DNA of 30,239 nucleotides, taken from NCBI GenBank assembly GCA_017457555.1, contig JAFTHG010000098.1:1-30239 (forward strand), read 5' to 3'. Made by a program: the position numbers and the translations under genes. Below the pieces are notes generated by a model. That model saw only the letters and a list, made by a program, of their open reading frames with translations. It ran no database searches and had not been told where the DNA came from. Every line of letters starts with the position of its first letter. The stretch's first letter is position 1. The DNA is from Kiritimatiellia bacterium (GTDB taxonomy: Bacteria > Verrucomicrobiota > Kiritimatiellia > RFP12 > DVOR01). Shown here piece by piece: positions 21,601-25,989 of the stretch.

Positions 21601-22420
21601 CATCGGTGTGGAACCGGTGGTTGAACTCCTCTCGGATGCAACGTGGAGCACGCACCGCACCCTTACGGTGGCTCCAACCGCAACGGATCTTGCCGCAGTG
21701 GAAGCCTTTGAAGGTTCTCTGATGGGTGCGACCACACCTGACGGCACAGACATCCATGTCGGCTTGACAGTTCAGAATCCGCAGGGTGGCGCTCGGACCT
21801 ACTTCCGTTACATGGGCACCTCGACGGATCTGCTGCTCGGTACGTTGGCAATCGGCGCCGATGCCGGTGCTGAAGTGACCGGAACTTGGGCTGGCGATGT
21901 GGCTGTTGCCAATGGAGGCCTCCTGATGGGTAACGGCACTGTCGGCGCTACCGGCCGCACCGTGTCTGTGCCGAAGGGCGCAATCCTCTCCGGTACGACC
22001 TATGGTCGCCGTATTCAGCCCAATAACACCTACACCTCGGAAGTGATTCCTGCCGAGTTGACGGTAAAGGGCACACTCAGCCTTGAAACGGGTTCGGTGC
22101 TGAATACGATGATTCGTAAGGATGCCTCGGGCAATACTTGGGTCTCCACGGTTACGGCCGACAATCTCCAGCTCCCGACGGTGCTGGAAGATGGTGCCGA
22201 AGAGGTGATGCTCACGGTCAATGTGGATATGGAAGCTGGCGTTGTTGCCTCCGGCGTGAAGATTCTCGGCTGGACGAGTTTGAATGGCGGCCAGAAGATA
22301 AACGGCACAGTAACAGTCACGGTGAATGGCGAAGTCGTTCCCGGTTACTCGCTGCGTAAGAAGAGTGACGGTCTCTACCTCTACCGTGAGAACGCGCGCT
22401 TCTGGATGATTCTCCATTAA
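12659..22420 (+). CDS. Giant PATR beta-repeat protein, C-terminal part (continues the frame after the TAG)
   Basis: In frame with the upstream part; the open frame truly begins at 12641, directly after the TAG. The TTG at 12659 is only the first possible start codon, has no ribosome binding site and lies inside a beta strand, so it is probably not a start. The segment is secretory in character but has no signal peptide. It contains PATR motifs: KKTGTGVVRF near 15560, KKGTGTLTHSG near 17830, KKGAGLW near 18400, KTGAGLLTM near 19998 and QSGTGTLTIG near 21110. It also has module copy 4 (16508-17242) and Trp-rich segment openings (SYVWADQTDVW near 18944, GYYTWAGDGTAG near 20560). DGLYL closes segments at 15986, 18914 and 22367. 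The C-terminus (SDGLYLYRENARFWMILH) shows no beta-barrel, LPXTG or PEP-CTERM signal. With the first part it would make one protein of about 7,258 residues. Confidence 0.8.
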   Translation: MAALQIVEASEVAAVTTAATYSYTFTTAGEYNLADLVLTTASGSTSWVNATSNSLALTSDVDVVVTLPIDFVADTVALAGAGKITLKVENNGGALLNTLDASAMTGDVTIDFACQDVAFSASAGTTTFNKAFNNNGQPYVIAEGATLVLGEQSGITTNMEPTLFSTNSAMLAIDSASKGTLRRNYPVTQNRPGQYGYAWDITLAYRDATFTNDAYWQPSLLIEEGDTLQTGGNNLWVTGNTTRRTFTYRQTGGTFTMGNTTNNNNGFLFGPAGNNAQVDGDITISGGRLHTSAILAWDASAQVAVTVSGTGCLSLWNKLHAQQNAAVTATFSEGGTLELANTALNKGGTGSVTVTFNGGRITTQQPTSTMTLPVAFTGTDVAPTTLAPEEGCTLVLNAENTGSGVIEVTRGTVAVANAAALASTSTTVKAGATVEARGFAAGTAMSNTVTFEEGATLSATAADGVTTVRIAGSLELPADQSTIHYRLNGELYDGVTVDATAGTVTFTTKVTVTDVTWDAAQDAGVWGEGIAGPWVDGATYYNGAAVTFVNATPAKVDVTVQGDVRPGSVAWGASSADTYRFVGASDLSFLTLTSATPDMGSGQVYEIPVATSSAAALSGNSNIYRLIGELSNGRKTASLVSASNNVLNRENGDGTEALNHGVWCTEGVTLTPLAGEIQIVSAMGSTDTAKRSHLSGSGNVTITGGGTVQFGGRVIETSATDVPYQNKAFSGQIIIQDGSTLDITMVRDRNDAAYRARDDYSFFATTLGLDGNALTTQDGAGAPLWINDTVGVRVLDGGTFRVSGCRSIFGGWANRNDTNLIASYPLEIGTEATAEFSFAALEQVFPHGFRFIGNGATLLATQNMFVTGGTTLKVAGIGDDGDRADPATDTALDTNGNPVNADTYGKLTAGITAEIASGATTGLVPWSQPNSAANPLELAVGEGSTLNITANLLALNGNAASRGRFSFKKTGTGVVRFMQTMIDAETQIQVTEGALGGSATFTAAGTAVTAAAGTTVEAGLSVPLLSLADSVTMAINPTGATVLHADRLTFTASGRYTIASLLPEAEIPEAEGLPAMKVVSWNTMRAADSAIFTLDDVLTAKGYGLELRTDGLYLMKQVTYVRELDIATAGSHRVVWYSNKAWYRLDDAAKTPRNYDPEAGEAVTALFLLPESFAAENAALPKITLVLSKEVAFANIRFAAPVEVNGETTLKTLPVTVVYEYNLTNETMPEADRAVRFTWVPTLVLMRDGNPGLASLQVSVPTGYEYTVSNTTVMVYASAAAPALNINFTEGVAGDATWVAETADPCGAVPFAGVYWNNASTTNGNLLLEEGNHSVMLLSALPAGIEPNAEGQVVPCEVTYAFNQATSVSSRMTGNDDAAIVAGFLAGNRTNALTESILTAGNFTNAGTQNGWQVRLASVPFETYDLYLILAGNSDDTVTYPSIRVKVGSADWRTFSMVNGWAAPANRTATWQGVGNLVKGEFVAGKNMLHLRVQTAAGSSLEIAPWDNGQTSDGAAAAVGLAALQVVRCDDAAKLERVGAGKWSDAGGWRWSITGGTDSGAWFDATAEKPHYAAIPMVQQLDADKIVSVPYLALTGSGSMILKGTDAAISTGTLDLSAVEPGASLTFGADVFAEPINVILAPEVTICVPESSTGTVENYWRWLNDDAGNGVDSTSATIQKKLAGDVIFFNPISANLQIDDGTLWLASNANGSAAGRVSGAGTFGKKGTGTLTHSGTFSLSGSTPIRVSEGTLALSNALTGISGGSTVLVDGGRLEMPSGGGFTTGAIVRLERGFLLCRGTMTNNLPVARLANGSTIRIDGVGGWQGYTFQSMIAEGGNNELIVASAGAGGACVDVRNEFVVMPGATLTVTRPSSGGLRVISGVVDVRDGGTLITNSRIGRGNARGYGSATDLLTKKGAGLWQIGQVLSAKGDASWGQTLDIAEGEVRFALNGANYDAANETPITVKAGARMSGNVTFIDKSPVTFEEGAIVRNGVPGVSGSRLTFHTVTFNKGTVFEMDLRNTTALTISNAATFTAGEMSVRLLNMGESFTGEKQLIAWPTTTGVPCTFTSPEAMALDAVLETRNDGLYLVASNASYVWADQTDVWSLEDGWVYQGTAISYPEMDSTTDENTPVARLVAFDSDVTVTVDKGEALADGAVWKAKSLIAAVNAGKTLTLTQGATLTGATKLNAVMAWSDIWKLGEGAAIFSAPVQLRNAGAGASVNVADGTLTLTHPITTTLPPTGTALTDVPADVEIAADSALVYNLSASAEELTVINSAYNPLMQTLTGAVTGEGTLRVLGADNTIVLSTTADSDVNLDVQAGQLTLNGEVARGAARATRRTITVAKGAQLALDAEYVLGGSTNILWTLAADAQQGAQVTTSGGARVRGAITVTPTDTTAQNIATLGTTYAQLDAATRIHVPAATTLEMGGEWVTPEDAALTTSLTKTGAGLLTMTDFDCNIPVTLAAGEIRLGANAVDTVNYNDRATTPIWTIASGATLSLGGGTFSLDNGALDVQSGAVLNGGVATTTIDAATTLADRTVLTFGESNSINVGSIQFKQATVVNGVITVNLDALSPADLNQTSVTLVTFDNGMRNGTGSFQLGGNKLVAWAENGWTLRDNGTEVILQHFGGDTGYYTWAGDGTAGSTGVGNWANAFWTSSADSTTLVAWPTTTDVPPSVMLQDVSPVDGEAIPEEARTLDWTLPSQALESFYAKNSDAADYKITSSNGSAPFEITGDFLKAGSGKLTVERPIILGKEGALRLLGGETELTGSLTASSGEFKKPITLAGADTVLRFSGTSSRVLMGLLEGDEQATLIQSGTGTLTIGDSVDKLKALAVEAGHVRLIADGQYVVAPAVTVAAGGTLTYGGTLSGAGTVQMSMNAATAPAGTLVWSATTPSASDKAPRLGVPAGLTDAAIKVDTFRYQPDGGHLILDPNAAVLAPGFKLEMMASDEVTSALWLGAQASAGDALTVSKLSGTGIIGVEPVVELLSDATWSTHRTLTVAPTATDLAAVEAFEGSLMGATTPDGTDIHVGLTVQNPQGGARTYFRYMGTSTDLLLGTLAIGADAGAEVTGTWAGDVAVANGGLLMGNGTVGATGRTVSVPKGAILSGTTYGRRIQPNNTYTSEVIPAELTVKGTLSLETGSVLNTMIRKDASGNTWVSTVTADNLQLPTVLEDGAEEVMLTVNVDMEAGVVASGVKILGWTSLNGGQKINGTVTVTVNGEVVPGYSLRKKSDGLYLYRENARFWMILH
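16508..17242 (+). repeat. 200-residue beta-sandwich module, copy 4
   Basis: Begins LNINFTEGVAGDATW and ends SSLEIAPWDNG...GLAALQVV. It shares NFT openings, the PFE-x-Y-x-(V/L)-x-LI strand and the GLAALQ closing strand with copy 3, so these two are the closest pair. It is the longest copy, with extra loops before the last strand. Confidence 0.65.
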
Positions 22421-22438
22421 GTTGAGAACACCATACAA

Positions 22439-22476
22439 CAAAAGAGGCATCGGAAACGGTGCCTCTTTTGTTTTTA
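22439..22476 (+). terminator. Intrinsic terminator after the giant gene
   Basis: A perfect 11-bp stem, CAAAAGAGGCA (22439-22449)/TGCCTCTTTTG (22460-22470), has a 10-nt loop and is followed by TTTTT. It lies 18 nt after the TAA. A well-kept terminator here suggests the full 22-kb unit is still, or was until recently, a functional transcription unit. Confidence 0.9.
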
Positions 22477-22521
22477 GGATGCGGCAATTAAAGCGTGCCT
22501 GAACCGCGGTGTTTTGGGTTA

Positions 22522-22657
22522 TTCGCCAGTGCAGGAGGTGCTTTTTGCCTGTGTGGGTGCGGTTATTTGCCAGTGTGGGATGCGTTTTTTCGCCAGTGCA
22601 GGAGGTGCTTTTCGCTTGTGAAGGATGCGTTTTTTCGCTTGTGTGGGGGCTATTGTG
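22522..22657. repeat. Six-unit 22/23-bp tandem repeat array (array A)
   Basis: Six degenerate units open with T(C/T)GC(C/T) at 22523, 22545, 22567, 22590, 22612 and 22635. The steps are 22, 22, 23, 22 and 23 nt. Units 1 and 4 are identical over 24 nt (core TCGCCAGTGCAGGAGGTGC). The others follow the pattern TTTCGC(C/T)-xGTG-x-GG-x-TGCGTTT. The units cannot share one reading frame because 22 is not a multiple of three. The array lies in the intergenic region just upstream of the riboswitch promoter. Confidence 0.8.
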
Positions 22658-22688
22658 TTAGATTTCTGTGAGAATGCACGCTGTCGTG

Positions 22689-22716
22689 TTGACGCATTGA
22701 AACAGTATGTTATACT
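22689..22716 (+). promoter_or_regulatory. Sigma70-like promoter of the riboswitch-ATPase unit
   Basis: TTGACG (22689-22694) and TATACT (22711-22716) are separated by 16 nt. Both are close to consensus. Transcription would start near 22723, exactly at the 5' edge of the riboswitch. Confidence 0.85.
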
Positions 22717-22723
22717 GGGCGCA

Positions 22724-22813
22724 ACTTGAGGGAGTAGCCGACACGTTTGACGTGGGATAAACCAACAGTCCCGGCTGAACAGCCTGGTTTATCGGAAGTG
22801 GTGAGACTCATGT
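22724..22813 (+). promoter_or_regulatory. yybP-ykoY (Mn2+) riboswitch aptamer
   Basis: The hallmark GGGAGTAGCC (22730-22739) follows the 5' strand of P1, and GTGAGACTCA (22801-22810) carries the 3' strand. P1 is ACTTGAG/CTCATGT with one T-T mismatch. Inside are a hairpin CACG-TTTGA-CGTG (22742-22754) and a 9-bp helix GATAAACCA (22756-22764)/TGGTTTATC (22785-22793), which contains CAACAGTCCCGG and GGCT-GAAC-AGCC. CAACAGTC is in the place where family members usually have CAACATAC, so that loop differs somewhat. Family knowledge: this class senses Mn2+ and often precedes P-type ATPases and other metal exporters. The ATPase gene directly downstream fits. Confidence 0.75.
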
Positions 22814-22858
22814 GCGGTAGTGATGCCGTGCAGGGTCGTTTCTGCTCAAAATTAAAAT

Positions 22859-22891
22859 GAAACGCCTGTGCAATCCTGCCGGGCGTTTTTT
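22859..22891 (+). terminator. Intrinsic terminator of the riboswitch expression platform
   Basis: AAACGCC (22860-22866) pairs with GGCGTTT (22882-22888) and runs into a T-tract ending at 22891. It sits between aptamer and gene, where a transcription-controlling platform should be. A near copy of its 3' arm, GGGTCGTTT at 22833-22841, could pair with the 5' arm (one bulged T) and act as antiterminator. Confidence 0.8.
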
Positions 22892-22915
22892 AGTATTCCA
22901 TGAGGACTGAAAGAG

Positions 22916-25498
22916 ATGAAACCTTTCTATTGTGAATCAAGTGACGCGGTTTTAGAGCGTTTGGGGGTGAATCCCCGTCAGGGTGTTTCCGGGGATGAGG
23001 TGCAGCAACGGCGCACGCAGTATGGTGAAAATGTGCTCTCGCGCGCCAAACCGGTATCGTTGTGGCAACGGATTGGGGCAGTTTTGTGCGAACCGATGAC
23101 CTTGTTGCTGCTTCTGGCGGTCGGAGTGCTGGTGACGGTCAATGTAATCCATGGCATAACAGGGGGCGAGACCGACTTCGCTGAGTGCGTTGGTGTGCTG
23201 ATTGCCATTGTGCTTTCTGTTGGCATTTCGGTGGTGATGGAGGGACGGAGCGCAAAGGCATTTGAGGCTTTACGGGCGATTGGTGCCGATGTGTTGCCCA
23301 CGGTATTGCGTGATGGCAAGCGAATCCGCCTCCCGCAAGCAGAATTAGTGGTCGGCGATATTGTTTTTGTTGGCACGGGTGACAAGGTAATGGCCGATGG
23401 CCGCCTGTTGGAAGCGCACGGTCTTCTGGCCGATGAATCTGCGCTGACGGGTGAATCTGCCGCCGTCCAGAAGGAGGCTCAGGCAGCAATTCCACCGGAG
23501 GCTCCGGTCGCTGAACGCGTCACAATGCTGTACGCCGGAAGTTTCTTAACCGCAGGTTCGGGCAAGATGGTCGTAACAGCTGTGGGAATGCAGACGGAGT
23601 TTGGCAAGATTGCTTCGGCACTGGCGGGGCAGGAGCAGGCGCAAACGCCGCTTCAGGCGCGCCTGGCTCAATTGGGCAAGTGGGTCACCATGGCCGGAGC
23701 GATCGCAGCAGGGATTGCCTTTCTGGCACGGATGCTCCAGGCATTCTGTTCGGATGTGCTCACATGGACGGCCGTGGGCGATGCCTTTATCTCTGCGATT
23801 GTACTGGTTGTGGCCTGTGTGCCGGAAGGTTTGCCGACGATTGTCGCCATGAGTTTGGCCGTCAACGTGCTGCGAATGGCGAAGCAGCAGGCACTGGTCA
23901 AACGGATGGTGGCCTCTGAAACGATTGGGTGCGTCACCTTTATTTGCTCAGATAAGACCGGCACTCTCACGGAAAACCGGATGACGGTGATGGCCTTTGT
24001 ATCGGCTGCCGGTGAGGAATCCACGCCGTCGGGTGCGTGGTTGCAGAATATCTGCGTCAATGCCACGGCTGATTTGAAAGCCGATGGCAGCGGTTTTACC
24101 GGCAATCCCACCGAGGGTGCGCTTCTGGTGGCGGTTGCAAAGGCGGGAATTAATCCCAAAAGTTTGCGCGATGCCACCACGATTCGCGATGTGGAGCCCT
24201 TCTCTTCTGAAACGAAATGTATGATTACGCACGTGGCAGGGGCATCGCCGCTGGCACTTATGAAAGGATCTCCGGAGCGTGTGCTCGCCGATTGCTTGCC
24301 GGAGGTAGCCACTGCGGCGGCAGCGGCGATGGCACCTTGGCAGGAAAGAGCGTGCCGTGTCTTGGCCTTTGCACACCGATCTCCCACCGATGACGTGTGG
24401 ACTTACGATGGCTTTGCGGCGATTGCCGATCCGGTGCGTGCCGAAGTGCCGGAGGCTCTGGCGGCATGCCGGAGTGCTGGGATTGACGTCATGATGTTGA
24501 CAGGCGACAATCTTTTAACGGCACAGGCGATTGCCAAACAGGTTCAGATTCTTTCAGGCGATAAACGGGCCGTCACAGCGGCTGAGTTGGAGGCGTTGAA
24601 TGACACCGCCTTTGCCGAAGCCTTGAAGACGGTGCGTGTGATTGCGCGCTCTACGCCGTCAATTAAATTGCGCGTGGTGCAAACCTTGCGGGCGCGTGGT
24701 GAAACCGTAGCCGTCACGGGTGATGGCATCAATGACGCTCCGGCCATTAAGGCTGCGGATGTCGGTGTAGCGATGGGCATCACCGGCACCGAAGTCACCA
24801 AAGAGGCCTGTGATATTCTCCTGCTTGACGATGCCTTCTCAACCATTGTCCGTGCCATTCGCTGGGGGCGAGGCATTGCCGATGGTTTTAAGCGCTTCAT
24901 TCTCTTCCAATTAACGGTTAATGTCTCTTCGGTGCTCGTTGTCCTCATTGCAGCACTGGCAGGACTGGCTTCTCCCTTCACCGCCCTGTGGCTCCTCTGG
25001 GTGAACCTGATTATGGATGGACCGCCGGCCCTCTGTTTGGGCCTGGAACCTCTGGGCGATGATCTCCTGAAACGCGCCCCCGTGCGCCGCGATGCACCGT
25101 TGATTACGCCTGCAATGGCGTGGCGCATGGGCATTACAGGCATCGTGATTGCGCTGCTCTCCCTGTGCCAACTGCGCTGGGACTTTCTGGGAGCAGGGCC
25201 TGAAGCCGCCCAAACGGCACTCTTCAGCCTTTTCGTCTTCTGCCAATTGGCCAATGCATTGAGTGCCCGTAAGCCGGAAGGTGGCAATCCGCTCCAGGGA
25301 CTTCTGGGCAATCCGGCGCTGATTGTGGCACTGATTGTCACCGCCACGCTTCAATGGGTGATTGTCACCTTCGGCGGCAGCGTCTTCAAAACGGTTCCAT
25401 TGCCGGCAGAAGTGTGGGGCAAATGCCTCTTTATTGCCGCCTGCATTCCGCTTCTGGGCGCCTTATTGCCCCACAGCGCGGAAGATGATAACCGCTAA
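22916..25498 (+). CDS. PMCA-type (P2B) cation-transporting P-type ATPase
   Basis: Inner-membrane ATP-driven exporter of Ca2+ and/or Mn2+, 860 aa. All family motifs are present: TGES (178-181, actuator domain), PEGLP in M4 (303-307), DKTGTLT with the phosphorylated Asp346, KGSPE (450-454, nucleotide binding), TGDN (529-532), TGDGINDAPA (601-610) and WVNLIMDGPP in M6 (695-704). M5 (VNVSSV) lacks the Glu of the second SERCA calcium site, and M6 has N-x-x-M-D as in PMCA pumps. This indicates one ion site per cycle. The ATG at 22916 has GAGGA 9 nt upstream. The gene stands alone behind the riboswitch and its terminator, so expression is probably induced by high Mn2+. The substrate is inferred from the riboswitch; sequence alone does not separate Ca2+ from Mn2+. 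It has full length and no visible damage. Confidence 0.93.
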   Translation: MKPFYCESSDAVLERLGVNPRQGVSGDEVQQRRTQYGENVLSRAKPVSLWQRIGAVLCEPMTLLLLLAVGVLVTVNVIHGITGGETDFAECVGVLIAIVLSVGISVVMEGRSAKAFEALRAIGADVLPTVLRDGKRIRLPQAELVVGDIVFVGTGDKVMADGRLLEAHGLLADESALTGESAAVQKEAQAAIPPEAPVAERVTMLYAGSFLTAGSGKMVVTAVGMQTEFGKIASALAGQEQAQTPLQARLAQLGKWVTMAGAIAAGIAFLARMLQAFCSDVLTWTAVGDAFISAIVLVVACVPEGLPTIVAMSLAVNVLRMAKQQALVKRMVASETIGCVTFICSDKTGTLTENRMTVMAFVSAAGEESTPSGAWLQNICVNATADLKADGSGFTGNPTEGALLVAVAKAGINPKSLRDATTIRDVEPFSSETKCMITHVAGASPLALMKGSPERVLADCLPEVATAAAAAMAPWQERACRVLAFAHRSPTDDVWTYDGFAAIADPVRAEVPEALAACRSAGIDVMMLTGDNLLTAQAIAKQVQILSGDKRAVTAAELEALNDTAFAEALKTVRVIARSTPSIKLRVVQTLRARGETVAVTGDGINDAPAIKAADVGVAMGITGTEVTKEACDILLLDDAFSTIVRAIRWGRGIADGFKRFILFQLTVNVSSVLVVLIAALAGLASPFTALWLLWVNLIMDGPPALCLGLEPLGDDLLKRAPVRRDAPLITPAMAWRMGITGIVIALLSLCQLRWDFLGAGPEAAQTALFSLFVFCQLANALSARKPEGGNPLQGLLGNPALIVALIVTATLQWVIVTFGGSVFKTVPLPAEVWGKCLFIAACIPLLGALLPHSAEDDNR

Positions 25499-25850
25499 AC
25501 TTTTTAGAAACGGAAGCCCTCTTTTTTTGCATCAAAGGACGCTGTTGAGGCGGTTTGAGCGAAAGTTATTAACAGGCTTAATTGCACCTGTCCTCAATTT
25601 CGCTGAAAGACAGGTATCACTTTCGCTGAAATGGATTCCCAATTTCGCTGAAATTGACCCCCCGATTTCGCTGAAATTGAAATGCGGAAAAAGCGACTTC
25701 AAAAAGAGCTGTCAGCGCAACCGCACTTCACCACCGTCGCAACCGCTCTTCACCCAAAGGCTGTATCCTGCCGACAGGCTTACGCTCCTCAAGCAGAATC
25801 AGCTGAACCGGGAGCACAAATAAGGGGGCTTACGTTTCGGTTTCTGATGG
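25499..25850. other. Non-coding region after the ATPase gene
   Basis: About 350 nt with no supported gene. It contains T-runs just after the stop codon (no clear hairpin), array B (25598-25688), and downstream sequence of no recognised kind. Short frames reading through it overlap the ATPase gene or the terminator and have no ribosome binding site, so I do not call them. Confidence 0.55.
25598..25688. repeat. Four-unit 22/23-bp array of quasi-palindrome TTTCGCTGAAA (array B)
   Basis: Exact 11-mers TTTCGCTGAAA start at 25598, 25621, 25643 and 25666, so steps are 23, 22 and 23 nt. Each is symmetric (TTTC-GCT-GAAA). Copy 3 extends to AATTTC-GCT-GAAATT. A one-mismatch copy in reverse orientation, TTTGAGCGAAA, lies at 25554-25564, 44 nt (two steps) before the first. 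The first unit is also enclosed by a 7-bp inverted repeat, ACCTGTC (25586-25592)/GACAGGT (25609-25615). This could be an array of protein-binding sites or a structured RNA element. Confidence 0.85.
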
Positions 25851-25853
25851 GAA

Positions 25854-25888
25854 GAAGGGAAGGTTTTGTGCCTTCCCTTCTTTGTTTT
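25854..25888 (+). terminator. Intrinsic terminator downstream of array B
   Basis: A perfect 10-bp stem, GAAGGGAAGG (25854-25863)/CCTTCCCTTC (25871-25880), has a 7-nt loop and is followed by TTTGTTTT. It is the first good terminator after the ATPase gene, so the ATPase transcript may include array B. Confidence 0.85.
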
Positions 25889-25951
25889 GGGGGTGGGTGT
25901 CGGATTCTGTGTACTGTTGGATACAGATCTTATTATGGTAAGGAAAAGTGT

Positions 25952-25980
25952 TTGAAGTAGGGGGCGAAATGCGATAGAAT
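25952..25980 (+). promoter_or_regulatory. Promoter of the GH20 gene, giving a near-leaderless mRNA
   Basis: TTGAAG (25952-25957) and TAGAAT (25975-25980) are separated by 17 nt. Only 9 nt lie between the -10 box and the ATG at 25990. Transcription would begin about 2-4 nt before the start codon, leaving no room for a Shine-Dalgarno sequence, and none is seen. Confidence 0.75.
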
Positions 25981-25989
25981 AGTGGTGTT

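Noticed and set aside
20306..22450. 714-codon open frame on the minus strand
   Set aside because: It lies wholly opposite the giant gene and its terminator, is rich in His, Arg, Cys and Gln without any family motif, and has no plausible ribosome binding site. It is a codon-bias shadow of the + strand gene.
25598..25688. CRISPR array
   Set aside because: The conserved core is 11 nt and the intervals 11-12 nt, far below CRISPR repeat and spacer sizes. No cas genes are present.
25682..25960. 92-codon frame between the ATPase and GH20 genes
   Set aside because: It reads through a perfect intrinsic terminator and the GH20 -35 region, and has no ribosome binding site.
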